The notes under the pieces are model-generated. The model worked only from the letters and a program-made list of their open reading frames with translations, ran no database searches and was not told the DNA's origin. Made by a program: the position numbers and the translations under genes. A stretch of DNA of 60,056 bases from Muribaculaceae bacterium. Its GTDB lineage: Bacteria > Bacteroidota > Bacteroidia > Bacteroidales > Muribaculaceae. Positions 34,843 to 42,841 of this stretch are shown piece by piece. The DNA lies in contig JAFLTX010000005.1 of assembly GCA_022509145.1 (NCBI GenBank), positions 1-60,056 on the forward strand, given 5' to 3'. Every line of letters starts with the position of its first letter. Position 1 is the stretch's first letter.

Positions 34843-35328
34843 ATGAAAGGGAAAAAGACGAAAGCCGTCAGGATTTTGGAGAGTCTATCTATTCCTCACT
34901 CAATCCATGAATATGAGGTAGACGAGCAGAATCTCGACGCTATCCATGTGGCCACTTCGGTGGGGCAGGACCCTGCAAGGGTGTTCAAGACCATCGTGCT
35001 GCGGGGAAACAAGACGGGCCCCGTGGTTTGCGTCGTGGCCGGAAACGATGAGGTCGATCTGAAGAAGGCTGCCAGGATTTCCGGCAACAAGAGTGTCGAG
35101 CCCCTCCCGCTGAAAGAGTTGCTTCCCACCACCGGTTACATCCGTGGCGGCTGCACAGCCATCGGGATGAAGAAGAAATTCCCGGTGTTTTTGAGCGGGA
35201 AAGCCATGAGTTTTGATTCCATTTATGTAAGCGCCGGCGTGAGAGGAATGCAGATTGAGATTTCTCCCGCCGATTATATACGGGCCACGGATGCCAGCGT
35301 GGCCGACATAACTTCTGAGACAGTATGA
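34843..35328 (+). CDS. ybaK: YbaK/EbsC-family aminoacyl-tRNA deacylase
   Basis: 161-residue trans-editing enzyme, most like the Cys-tRNA(Pro) deacylase YbaK. It shows a conserved Lys in VFKTIVL (near 46-52), the VVAGNDEVDLKKAA strand-helix, and the C-terminal GYIRGGCTAIGMKKKFPVF segment with the substrate-binding GGxxP/I-like loop. It hydrolyses mischarged tRNA in the cytoplasm. The stop codon overlaps the aroC start (ATGA), so the two genes are translated together. The start codon lies only four bases after a -7 box. Confidence 0.9.
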   Translation: MKGKKTKAVRILESLSIPHSIHEYEVDEQNLDAIHVATSVGQDPARVFKTIVLRGNKTGPVVCVVAGNDEVDLKKAARISGNKSVEPLPLKELLPTTGYIRGGCTAIGMKKKFPVFLSGKAMSFDSIYVSAGVRGMQIEISPADYIRATDASVADITSETV

Positions 35329-36395
35329 ATACCATAGGGAATAAATTGAGGCTCACTACTTTCGGAGAGAGCCACGGGGTGGCCATAGGGGGTGTGCTCG
35401 ATGGGATGCCCCCGCAGATACAGTTGGATTTTGACCGGATAGCTGCAGCGATGGCCGAACGCCGCCCCGGAGGGCTCGGTGCCACAGCGAGGAGCGAAAA
35501 AGACCTTCCGGAATTCCTCTCGGGAATTTCGCCTGAAGGCGTAACTCTGGGTACTCCCATAGGTTTCGTTATCAGAAATGAAGATTGCAAATCGAAAGAT
35601 TACGACGTCCTTAAGGATTGCTTCCGGCCGAATCACGCCGACTTTACCTATGAACTGAAATATGGAATCCGCGACCACAGGGGCGGAGGCCGGGCTTCAG
35701 CGCGCGAAACGGCCTGCCGCGTTGCCGCAGGTGCTTTGGCTCATCAGTTCCTGACCTTGAAGGGTGTCGCCGTCAAAGCTTTTCTCAGCAGCGTTGGGCA
35801 TGTGGGGGATTTCGATATCCTCGAGCGCCTTGCCCGTCGCCCAGAGCTTTCAGACTCTTTTGAGATTCAAGAGCCTCTTCGCGAGGAGATGATGGCCGAG
35901 ATTTTGCGTGCCGGAAAAGATGGCGATTCGGTGGGAGGATCGGTGGTATGTATTGTTACGGGGGTTCCCGGTGGTCTCGGTTCGCCGCTCTACGACAAGT
36001 TGAACGCACGCTTGAGCGCGGCGATGATGGGTATCAACGCGGTCAAGGCCTTTGAGATAGGGGGAGGAGTAGAGCTTTGCAAAAGCCGTGGCAGTCAGGT
36101 GGTTGACGCTTTCGTGAAACGGACCGATTCCGGCGTAATGACTTCTTCGAACTTCAGCGGCGGAGTGCAAGGAGGTATTTCCAACGGTATGCCGCTCTTC
36201 TTCCGCGTATGGTTCAAGCCAACGCCCACAATCGGCCTCCCGGTAGATGTAATGAGGCGCGACGGGGAGGTGGAGAAGCTTACGGTGCACGGCAGGCACG
36301 ACCCGTGCGTAGCTCTGAGGGGAGTGGCCGTGGTCAAGGCCATGGCTGCACTTACCATAGCGGATTTTATTCTTGAATTCGGCACGCAGGCTTAA
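35325..36395 (+). CDS. aroC: Chorismate synthase
   Basis: Last enzyme of the shikimate pathway: converts 5-enolpyruvylshikimate-3-phosphate to chorismate with reduced FMN as cofactor. It has 356 residues. Signatures are GESHGVAIGGVLDGMPP (about 15-31), the HRGGGRASARETACRVAAGA segment in the middle (split here: GGGRASARET then ACRVAAGA) and RHDPCVALRGVAV near the C-terminus. It overlaps the upstream deacylase gene by four bases and precedes the hydrolase gene by 54 bases. Confidence 0.97.
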   Translation: MNTIGNKLRLTTFGESHGVAIGGVLDGMPPQIQLDFDRIAAAMAERRPGGLGATARSEKDLPEFLSGISPEGVTLGTPIGFVIRNEDCKSKDYDVLKDCFRPNHADFTYELKYGIRDHRGGGRASARETACRVAAGALAHQFLTLKGVAVKAFLSSVGHVGDFDILERLARRPELSDSFEIQEPLREEMMAEILRAGKDGDSVGGSVVCIVTGVPGGLGSPLYDKLNARLSAAMMGINAVKAFEIGGGVELCKSRGSQVVDAFVKRTDSGVMTSSNFSGGVQGGISNGMPLFFRVWFKPTPTIGLPVDVMRRDGEVEKLTVHGRHDPCVALRGVAVVKAMAALTIADFILEFGTQA

Positions 36396-36449
36396 ATTTG
36401 AATCTCTTCTCCAGACAATTTTATACGTTGAATCGAAATATAGATTGAG

Positions 36450-37535
36450 ATGCGGAAGTTTATTCTCTTTTTGATGTCTTTCTTCGCAATCGGTTGTATT
36501 GCAGGCGATTTCTACACCACCTGGGATTGGGAAAAACCGTATAAGGGGGAGAAATTCGAGCAGAAAGACACTGCGTGGCAGCCGGATATCCTCGAAGGAT
36601 ATGAGTGCAGGTTCGTAAATCAGGGAGAAGCTTTCGACGGTCCGTGCCGGAGCACTATAATCAGAAAACGCTGCAATCTGAAAAGCCGCAGGGGTTTTCT
36701 CTACGTTCATGGCTTCAATGATTACTTCTTCCAGAGCGAGATGGGCGACCGCTTCGTAGACTCCGGTTATCATTTCTATGCGGTCGACCTCCGTCGCTAC
36801 GGTCGCAGCAGGCTCCCCTGGCAATACCCGTTCAATGTGAGAAATCAGAATGAATATTTCGCCGACATCGACTCTGCGTTGACTCAGATGAGACGCGACG
36901 GCATCGAGGACATCACTCTTGGCGGCCATTCAACAGGAGGGCTGACTGTAACCCTTTATGCTGCCGAGAAGGGGAGTGAGATAGGGGTAGACCGAGTGGT
37001 GACCGACAGTCCTTTCCTGGCATGGAATTTCTCGCCGTTTATGCGCAAGGTTGCCATCCCTACGGTGAGTTTCTTCGGCGGATTGTTCAAAAATTCTAAG
37101 ATAAAGCAGTCGAAATGTGACGGTTACGCCTACAGCTTGCTTAAGGAATATGACGGCTATTGGACTTACAACACCAATTGGAAGATGATTTATTCGCCGC
37201 CGGTTACCATGAGCTGGATTCGTGCCATCACAAAAGCTCAGAAAAGAATCAAGAAGAGACGGGAGAATATCTGCGTGCCGTTGCTGGTGATGCACAGCAG
37301 CAGGAAGATCGACGGATGCAACTTTACCCCGGAGTTTATGACGGGCGACGCCGTGCTCGATCCGTTTGCAATCCAGCAGATCGGCGTCACGCTCGGTCGA
37401 GACAAAGACAGGACGGTGGTATGCGCCATCGACAGCGGTTTGCATGATCTCATCCTGTCCAGGCCTCGTCCGCGCGAAGCGGCCTACGACACCATTTTCA
37501 AATTCATCCGCACTTTCACTCCCGATCCCGATTGA
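36450..37535 (+). CDS. Alpha/beta hydrolase lipoprotein
   Basis: 361 residues. The N-terminus is a lipoprotein signal with lipobox FAIGC (Cys16), so the protein is probably anchored in an envelope membrane. The hydrolase core has the oxyanion HGFND (87-91), the nucleophile elbow GGHSTGG with Ser161, and a late His in SGLHDLIL. It resembles serine lysophospholipase/monoacylglycerol lipase types (Hydrolase_4). Substrate is not known. It is the last gene before a strong terminator, in the same direction as aroC. Confidence 0.87.
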   Translation: MRKFILFLMSFFAIGCIAGDFYTTWDWEKPYKGEKFEQKDTAWQPDILEGYECRFVNQGEAFDGPCRSTIIRKRCNLKSRRGFLYVHGFNDYFFQSEMGDRFVDSGYHFYAVDLRRYGRSRLPWQYPFNVRNQNEYFADIDSALTQMRRDGIEDITLGGHSTGGLTVTLYAAEKGSEIGVDRVVTDSPFLAWNFSPFMRKVAIPTVSFFGGLFKNSKIKQSKCDGYAYSLLKEYDGYWTYNTNWKMIYSPPVTMSWIRAITKAQKRIKKRRENICVPLLVMHSSRKIDGCNFTPEFMTGDAVLDPFAIQQIGVTLGRDKDRTVVCAIDSGLHDLILSRPRPREAAYDTIFKFIRTFTPDPD

Positions 37536-37557
37536 GTTTTACCATTATAAAATATTG

Positions 37558-37589
37558 AGAGGCAGCGCCGAAAAAAGCGCTGCCTCTCT
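37558..37589. terminator. Bidirectional terminator between the hydrolase gene and rho
   Basis: Perfect 12-bp stem (37558-37569 with 37578-37589), eight-base loop, followed on the plus strand by TTAATTTTTTT. It also stands 24 bases beyond the rho stop on the minus strand, so it ends both convergent transcripts. Confidence 0.9.
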
Positions 37590-37612
37590 TAATTTTTTTG
37601 CTGATGTGAGGA

Positions 37613-39553
37613 TCAGCGGTCCATGGTTACGAGGAGCTCCTCGTTGGAGCGGGTCATTTCCATGCGCTTCTTCATGAACTCCATGGCCTCCAGAGAGTTC
37701 ATATCGCCCAGGTAGTTGCGCAGTATCCACATGCGGTTGAGCGTCTCTTCGGGCAGAAGAAGGTCGTCGCGACGTGTGGAGGATGCAACTATATCCACGG
37801 CCGGGAAGATTCGCTTGTTTGAAAGCTTGCGGTCGAGTTGCAGCTCCATGTTGCCGGTTCCTTTGAATTCCTCGAAGATCACCTCGTCCATCTTCGAAGA
37901 TGTCTCAGTGAGTGCAGTTGCAATGATTGTGAGCGAGCCGCCGCCTTCGATGTTGCGCGCAGCTCCGAAGAATCGTTTCGGACGTTGCAGGGCGTTGGCA
38001 TCCACGCCACCCGACAATATCTTTCCGCTGGCGGGAGACACGGTGTTGTAGGCGCGGGCAAGTCGCGTGATGGAGTCGAGCATTATCACCACGTCGTGGC
38101 CGCTCTCCACCAGGCGTTTGGCCTTCTCGAGCACTATACCTGCGATTCTCACGTGGCGGTCTGCAGGCTCGTCGAAGGTCGAGGCTATCACCTCGGCGTT
38201 GACGCTGCGGGCCATGTCGGTAACCTCTTCCGGACGCTCGTCGATGAGAAGCATGATGATGTAGGTTTCGGGATGGTTCTCTGAGATAGCATTTGCTATA
38301 TCCTTGAGCAATATGGTCTTGCCGGTCTTCGGGGGAGCCACGATGAGTGCCCTCTGGCCTTTCCCGATCGGTGCGAACATATCTACGATGCGTGTCGAGA
38401 TATTGGCCGAGTTCCCCTTCGTTATATCAAATTTTTCGTCAGGGAAGAGGGGCACGAGGTGTTCGAATTTGGCACGATCGCGGATGCGGGCCGGATCCAA
38501 ACCGTTAATCGAGACGGGCTTCACCATCGCATAATATTTTTCGTCGGGGAGGGGAAGTCTTACATCGGCTTCCACCACGTCCCCCATTCTCAGCCCGTAT
38601 TGCTTGATCTGCTGCTGCGAGATGTAGATGTCGTCGGGCGAGGGGAGGTAATTGAAATCGGAAGAACGGAGGAAACCGAACCCTTCCGGCATGATCTCCA
38701 AAACGCCATACACTTTCAGCTTACCTTCGAGCACACTGGCCGGGAACCGCGAATTGGCGTCGCCCTGGCGGTTGAACTGCTGGCGGTTGTTGCGCTTGTT
38801 GTTGTTATTCTTCTGCTGGTTTTTGGGTGTCTGGGAATTTGCTCCGGGTTCCTGCAGTGTTATCTGGCGCTGGCGCTCGGGCTGCTGAGGCCTGTTTGCC
38901 GGTGTTTGCTCCTGCTCGTGCTGTTGCTGACGGTGCATGGGAAGCAATTCTTGATGGGGCTGCTGACCGCGGGGAGAGAATGTGCGCCCTTTCGATTTCC
39001 CGAAAAATGAATTGAAGGCTGCGTCGTCTTTCTTGCCGTCTTCATTTTTAACGGGCTGGGCCTTCTGGTCGGTGGTTTCTTCCGGAGCCGCTTCCACGAT
39101 TTCGGGAGCCTTGTCAGCCGCGGCAGCCTGTTCGGCTTCCTGCTGCTGTTGGGCTTTCGGTTTCCGGCCGCGTTTCTTCTTCTCGGGTGCCGCAGGGGTT
39201 TCCTGAGCCGCGGTTTCGGGTGAAGTTTCAGCCGCAGCGGCAGCTTCGGCTTCCATCGCCATCTTCTCGGCGTTAGACTTTCTGCCGCGTTTCTTCTTCT
39301 CGGGTGCAGCGGGAGCCACTTCGGCCGTTTCTTCAGCTTGCACTTTCTTCTTCCTGCCGCGCTTCTTACCTTCTTGCTGGCGTACGGCCACTTTCGATGC
39401 TTCTTCCTTGGCCGTGGCGGAGGCTTGATTGTCTAAAATATAATATCTTACGCTTTCAATGTCGGCCGAAGATGCTTTCTTCATGCCCATTTTCTCTGCA
39501 ATGCTCACGGTTTCAGCCGGTTGCATAGCTTCAAGTTCTTGCAGACTGTACAT
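37613..39553 (-). CDS. rho: Transcription termination factor Rho with long disordered insertion
   Basis: Hexameric RNA-dependent ATPase that ends transcription. It has 646 residues against about 420 in E. coli. An N-terminal helical Rho_N part (about 1-45) is separated from the cold-shock RNA-binding domain (starting near 272, [18 protein letters not shown]) by about 220 disordered residues: three KRGRK AT-hook-like motifs (63-68, 88-92, 127-131), alanine/glutamate runs, then a Q/N-rich tract (195-265). The ATPase core has the P-loop APPKTGKT, Walker [11 protein letters not shown] and the Q/R-loop region. Comparable insertions are typical of Bacteroidota Rho. A structured leader of about 100 bases precedes it. 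Confidence 0.97.
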   Translation of the reverse strand: MYSLQELEAMQPAETVSIAEKMGMKKASSADIESVRYYILDNQASATAKEEASKVAVRQQEGKKRGRKKKVQAEETAEVAPAAPEKKKRGRKSNAEKMAMEAEAAAAAETSPETAAQETPAAPEKKKRGRKPKAQQQQEAEQAAAADKAPEIVEAAPEETTDQKAQPVKNEDGKKDDAAFNSFFGKSKGRTFSPRGQQPHQELLPMHRQQQHEQEQTPANRPQQPERQRQITLQEPGANSQTPKNQQKNNNNKRNNRQQFNRQGDANSRFPASVLEGKLKVYGVLEIMPEGFGFLRSSDFNYLPSPDDIYISQQQIKQYGLRMGDVVEADVRLPLPDEKYYAMVKPVSINGLDPARIRDRAKFEHLVPLFPDEKFDITKGNSANISTRIVDMFAPIGKGQRALIVAPPKTGKTILLKDIANAISENHPETYIIMLLIDERPEEVTDMARSVNAEVIASTFDEPADRHVRIAGIVLEKAKRLVESGHDVVIMLDSITRLARAYNTVSPASGKILSGGVDANALQRPKRFFGAARNIEGGGSLTIIATALTETSSKMDEVIFEEFKGTGNMELQLDRKLSNKRIFPAVDIVASSTRRDDLLLPEETLNRMWILRNYLGDMNSLEAMEFMKKRMEMTRSNEELLVTMDR

Positions 39554-39602
39554 AGTCCTTTCTAATATTGTTAAATAAAATTTCTTGGAAACTTAGGGGA
39601 AT

Positions 39603-39653
39603 ATCGCCCGAATAAAGAGGATGAAAGTGAGATTTAAGGTCACCTCGGGCGAT
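39603..39653 (-). promoter_or_regulatory. Inverted repeat in the rho leader
   Basis: Perfect 9-bp arms (39603-39611 and 39645-39653) enclosing 33 bases that contain a further possible GTGA/TCAC stem. It lies wholly within the predicted rho 5' leader (about 39659 to 39554), where autogenous control of rho is known in other bacteria. Function here is inference. Confidence 0.45.
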
Positions 39654-39662
39654 TTGACGATG

Positions 39663-39694
39663 CAAAAATAGAAAAAATTAAATTAATATGCAAA
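39663..39694 (-). promoter_or_regulatory. Promoter of rho
   Basis: Minus strand: TTTG (39691-39694), 20-base spacer, TATTTTTG (39663-39670). Predicted start near 39659, leader about 105 bases. Confidence 0.7.
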
Positions 39695-39727
39695 TCGAGA
39701 GCTCCAGGCCACACCTTTTTATTTATA

Positions 39728-39752
39728 TATAAGGATATTTATCTATAAGGAT
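39728..39752. repeat. AT-rich direct repeats between tilS and rho
   Basis: The 9-mer TATAAGGAT occurs at 39728-39736 and 39744-39752, with a related AATAAGGGT at 39762-39770, in an almost pure AT tract. It lies upstream of the rho -33 box and just beyond the tilS end. It could be a binding site or an upstream element; nothing more can be read. Confidence 0.4.
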
Positions 39753-39809
39753 TTATTTATAAATAAGGGTCGTAATTTCCCTTTACCGTTTTGGATGCCA
39801 CGCTAAGCG

Positions 39810-41117
39810 TTAGCAGCCGGGGAGAAGCATCCGGAGACGGTAGAGGGTAGGCTCGCTACCTGAGAGAAGTAGGGACCGGGAACGTTTCATCCCGGGCACC
39901 CAGATGATTTCCTCGGTTTCGACGTCGGCCAGCAAGGGATAGCGGGCACGCAGCACGTGCGGCACACCGTTATCTTTCAGTATCTTCCAGACATTTTGCC
40001 GCCCCTTCATCCCGAGAGAGCGGAGGTAGCTGTCAGGGGTGGGATATACCCATTTAAACCTATCGGGAGTTTCAGCCACCCATATCTCCGAGGACGACGC
40101 GTTGAACACTTCTTCCCACTTTATATCCTTCCCCTCAAACTTCTCCCAGATAAAATCATCTGGCTTGGGAAGACCGTCCTCTTCTTTGGCAACGATGCGC
40201 AATCCGGCCTGTGTAGTGATGGCTGTCTCGGATTCGAAGAGTTGCCACACTTTTCCCGGCGTGCCGTTTCTGAGGCTTTCAAGGATCTCGCCGGCCATCG
40301 TAAAGTTTCCGCCGAGGGGGGAGATAAAGCGGTAAATGAGAGTCTTGGGGTCCGCGAAATTTTCAATTGCCGTCAGTGGAAGAAAGCGGCCGTCTTCTGG
40401 GAGAGATTTAGCTACGGCTTCTTCCACAATCTTATTTTCGCTGCCGATATGCTCAATCGTGCGGGCCATGGCTTGGTCAAAACCTGGCCATCGGCTCCGA
40501 AGCAGCGGAAACACCTCGTTTCTCAGGAAGTTGCGCCGAAAGTCGGAGCTGAGATTCGAGGAATCGGTGATATAATCTTGACCCAGCGAGGCGAGGTATT
40601 CCAAAATTTCCTGACGTGAGAAGGGGAGAAGGGGGCGGTATATGTTCCCACTTACTTCCTGCATGCCGCGTAGTCCGGTGGTTCCGCTTCCTCTCAACAT
40701 ATTGAGAAAAAACGTTTCGGCATTGTCGTCGGCGTTATGGGCCACAACCAGTCCGGTGAAACCGCTCTCGGCCATCAACTGCCTGAAGAAATCGTATCGA
40801 AGGCGCCGGCATGCCATCTCCACGGATTCACCTTTCTGCATTACGGCGCGGGTGTCAAACTCTGCCAAATGCAACGTCACACAATGTCTGGCACATAAAT
40901 CGGCCACGAAATCACGGTCGCGCAGGCTCTCCTCGCCGCGAAGGTTAAAGTTGCAATGAGCAGCCTCAAACTCTATGTCGGCGCCCAGCAGAGCGCGGAA
41001 GAGGGCCGTGCTGTCGGCCCCGCCGCTCAGCGCCAGGACCACCTTTCCGGTCTTGCCGCTCCCCAAGTGCCTTCTGCAGCTCTGCTCGATTTTGTTTCTT
41101 CTCGCGCTCATTACCAT
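39810..41117 (-). CDS. tilS: tRNA(Ile)-lysidine synthase
   Basis: Modifies the wobble cytidine of the tRNA(Ile) CAU anticodon to lysidine, using ATP and lysine; essential in nearly all bacteria. It has 435 residues. The PP-loop is SGGADS at 31-36, followed by the RRLRYDFF and HNADDNAETFFLNMLRGSGTTG-type catalytic region (near 100-145) and a C-terminal TilS domain. Two in-frame ATGs exist (41117 and 41111). The -7 promoter box ends one base before the first, so the second (MSARRNK) is more likely the real start, on a transcript with almost no leader. Confidence 0.95.
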   Translation of the reverse strand: MVMSARRNKIEQSCRRHLGSGKTGKVVLALSGGADSTALFRALLGADIEFEAAHCNFNLRGEESLRDRDFVADLCARHCVTLHLAEFDTRAVMQKGESVEMACRRLRYDFFRQLMAESGFTGLVVAHNADDNAETFFLNMLRGSGTTGLRGMQEVSGNIYRPLLPFSRQEILEYLASLGQDYITDSSNLSSDFRRNFLRNEVFPLLRSRWPGFDQAMARTIEHIGSENKIVEEAVAKSLPEDGRFLPLTAIENFADPKTLIYRFISPLGGNFTMAGEILESLRNGTPGKVWQLFESETAITTQAGLRIVAKEEDGLPKPDDFIWEKFEGKDIKWEEVFNASSSEIWVAETPDRFKWVYPTPDSYLRSLGMKGRQNVWKILKDNGVPHVLRARYPLLADVETEEIIWVPGMKRSRSLLLSGSEPTLYRLRMLLPGC

Positions 41118-41118
41118 G

Positions 41119-41150
41119 CAAAATTAGTCAATGAGGTCTTAAATTTCAAA
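41119..41150 (-). promoter_or_regulatory. Promoter of tilS
   Basis: Minus strand: TTTG (41147-41150), 20-base spacer, TAATTTTG (41119-41126). The predicted start (about 41113-41116) falls inside the first possible codons of tilS, implying a leaderless or nearly leaderless mRNA. Confidence 0.7.
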
Positions 41151-41158
41151 TCTTTTAT

Positions 41159-41166
41159 TATCTTTG
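41159..41166 (+). promoter_or_regulatory. -7 element of ruvX
   Basis: TATCTTTG fits TAnnTTTG and ends eight bases before the ruvX ATG, giving a predicted leader of about five bases. No clear -33 box. Confidence 0.5.
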
Positions 41167-41174
41167 TGCGAAAT

Positions 41175-41600
41175 ATGGGAAGGGTGATAGCAATTGACTA
41201 CGGACGAAAACGCAGCGGTGTGGCCGTTACCGACCCTTTGCGTATCTGCGCCACGGGCCTCCCTACGGTACGCAGTTGCGACCTCATCGATTTCCTACGC
41301 TCTTATATGGAAGCCGAGACTGTTGACTGCATCGTGGTAGGGTTGCCTCTCACCATGCGCGGCGAGCCCTCGGAAAGCAGCCGCTACATCGAGCCGTTTA
41401 TCCGCCAGTTGCACAATTCATTCCCGGAGATGAGAATCGACAGGATCGACGAAAGGTTCACATCTGCCATCGCCCATAAAGAGATGGCCCTGGCCGGTCT
41501 CAAGAAGAAAAAAAGAGAGGAGAAAGCCCTGGCCGACAAGACGGCCGCCGTACTTATTCTCACCGATTGGCTTAATTCCGCGGCAAACGCCCCCGTTTAG
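41175..41600 (+). CDS. ruvX: RuvX/YqgF-family Holliday junction resolvase-like nuclease
   Basis: 141-residue RNase H-like nuclease; in E. coli the orthologue takes part in 16S rRNA 5' processing and a DNA-resolvase role is proposed. It shows AIDYGRKRSGVA with Asp8, the middle VVGLPLTMRGEPSE, IDERFTS with the second acidic site, and the C-terminal DKTAAVLILTDWL with the last Asp. The open frame begins at 40956, but the first 73 residues lie inside tilS on the opposite strand; MGRVIAIDYG at 41175 is the family start. It is followed by def after 15 bases. Confidence 0.94.
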   Translation: MGRVIAIDYGRKRSGVAVTDPLRICATGLPTVRSCDLIDFLRSYMEAETVDCIVVGLPLTMRGEPSESSRYIEPFIRQLHNSFPEMRIDRIDERFTSAIAHKEMALAGLKKKKREEKALADKTAAVLILTDWLNSAANAPV

Positions 41601-41615
41601 AAAAAAAGACAGATT

Positions 41616-42170
41616 ATGATATTACCGATTTATCTCTACGGCAGCAAGGTGCTCAGAGAAGAAGCAGAAGACATAACAGCCGAATATCCCGAACTGCAAA
41701 AGTTGATTGCAGATATGTGGGAGACTATGTACAACTCCGAAGGCGTGGGCCTTGCCGCCCCGCAGATAGGGAAGTCGATTTCCCTCATAGTGATCGATGG
41801 CAGCCCCGTGGCCGATAAGTTTCCCGAATGTAAGGATTTGAAACTCACGCTGATCAACCCTGAATTGGAGGTGATAGAAGACGCCGAGCCGGTGACGCGC
41901 GAGGAGGGCTGCCTGTCGCTCCCGGGATTGAGCGAGAACGTAAGGCGCCACGAACACGTGCTTTTACGGTGGGTCGACGAAAACTTCCAGCCCCATGAGC
42001 AGGAATTCAAAGGATTTGCTTCAAGGATCATACAGCACGAATTCGACCATCTGCTGGGCGAAGTCTACACCGACCATATCTCGCCCATCCGCAAGCAGCT
42101 GATCCGCAAAAAGCTCGGAAACATCTCGCGCGGTGCCGTAAGATGCGACTACCGCACCGTCGTAAAGTAA
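41616..42170 (+). CDS. def: Peptide deformylase
   Basis: Metal-dependent hydrolase removing the formyl group from nascent N-terminal methionine, acting at the ribosome exit. It has 184 residues with all three signatures: GVGLAAPQ (43-50), EEGCLSLPG (96-104, metal ligand Cys99) and HEFDH (141-145, two metal His and catalytic Glu142). It is the second gene of a ruvX-def operon and is followed by an AT-rich palindrome and a strong terminator. Confidence 0.97.
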   Translation: MILPIYLYGSKVLREEAEDITAEYPELQKLIADMWETMYNSEGVGLAAPQIGKSISLIVIDGSPVADKFPECKDLKLTLINPELEVIEDAEPVTREEGCLSLPGLSENVRRHEHVLLRWVDENFQPHEQEFKGFASRIIQHEFDHLLGEVYTDHISPIRKQLIRKKLGNISRGAVRCDYRTVVK

Positions 42171-42212
42171 AAGCCTCAAAAAGGCACCCCCGCCGAAAAG
42201 GCAGCGGAAAAT

Positions 42213-42256
42213 TTCTATATCTTATATTTCTTCTATAATTTCTATAAGATATAGAA
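42213..42256. repeat. AT-rich 14-bp inverted repeat after def
   Basis: Perfect arms 42213-42226 and 42243-42256 around a 16-base AT-rich centre. It lies 43 bases after the def stop and before the terminator. Too AT-rich to be a normal terminator and not adjacent to a start; role unknown. Confidence 0.55.
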
Positions 42257-42293
42257 GTTCTATAAATCCATCCCGCGAAATCTCCTGATATAC

Positions 42294-42326
42294 AAAAAAT
42301 CCCGGGAATTTCCCGGGATTTTTTTT
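42294..42326. terminator. Bidirectional terminator between def and rpmE
   Basis: Two copies of the 8-bp self-complementary TCCCGGGA (42300-42307, 42311-42318) with a three-base loop, flanked by A6 and T8. This is a textbook two-way intrinsic terminator for the convergent def (+) and rpmE (-) transcripts. Confidence 0.92.
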
Positions 42327-42340
42327 CAGACAATTTCTTC

Positions 42341-42595
42341 TTACTTCTTCGAGCGGTTGCCGTAACGGCTGCGGAATTTGTCGACGCGTCCTGCGGTGTC
42401 GACCAGTTTCTGCTTGCCGGTGAAGAACGGGTGGGAAGTGTTGGTAATTTCAAGTTTTACCAAAGGATATTCCTTGCCGTCTATCTCGATTGTCTCTCTT
42501 GAAGCCACTGTTGAACGAGTGATGAAGATATCATCGTTCGACATGTCTTTAAACACTACTTCCCTATAATCTTTCGGGTGGATGTCTTGTTTCAT
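42341..42595 (-). CDS. rpmE2: 50S ribosomal protein L31, type B
   Basis: 84-residue large-subunit protein that bridges to the small subunit. It has no cysteine, so it is the zinc-independent (C-minus) form. Typical segments are [21 protein letters not shown] and the basic C-terminus [10 protein letters not shown]. It forms a single-gene unit with an exact promoter at 42677-42708 and a leader of about 75 bases that can fold. The type B form is zinc-repressed in some bacteria that also carry a zinc-binding copy; no zinc-responsive site is recognised here. Confidence 0.96.
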   Translation of the reverse strand: MKQDIHPKDYREVVFKDMSNDDIFITRSTVASRETIEIDGKEYPLVKLEITNTSHPFFTGKQKLVDTAGRVDKFRSRYGNRSKK

Positions 42596-42643
42596 TTTCT
42601 TTTAAACTTTTTAACTGCAGTTATTTAAGTAGTTGTTAAGGTC

Positions 42644-42666
42644 TCAGCAGGTCGCGATCCCGCTGA
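42644..42666 (-). promoter_or_regulatory. Hairpin at the start of the rpmE leader
   Basis: Imperfect stem (5 bp, one mismatch, 2 bp) with arms 42644-42651 and 42659-42666 and a loop containing a TCGCGA palindrome. It is placed at the very 5' end of the predicted L31 leader. Autoregulation by the ribosomal protein is possible but not shown. Confidence 0.35.
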
Positions 42667-42676
42667 ATTGGCGGTG

Positions 42677-42708
42677 CAAAATTAAGAAAAAATCCTCAAA
42701 CCGCCAAA
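42677..42708 (-). promoter_or_regulatory. Promoter of rpmE
   Basis: Minus strand: TTTG (42705-42708), 20-base spacer, TAATTTTG (42677-42684). Predicted start near 42673. Confidence 0.75.
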
Positions 42709-42841
42709 CAATTTCTCACCCCTACCCATCAAATCTTCTATTGACAAGAGAAATGAGCGCGCTTAACCTGACAAGAGCAGCGATATAATCTTCTCTCTTC
42801 GGATATGAGTTCGAATCTCCCGCTTGACGAAAACCAGCGCT

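Noticed and set aside
40956-41174. 73-residue N-terminal extension of RuvX
   Set aside because: Lies inside tilS on the opposite strand and across both promoters; the family starts at MGRVIAIDYG.
42790-42840. GAGTTCGAATCTC resembling a tRNA T-arm
   Set aside because: No matching acceptor stem, D-arm or anticodon arm within 80 bases on either strand; TTCGAA is self-complementary, so the look is accidental.
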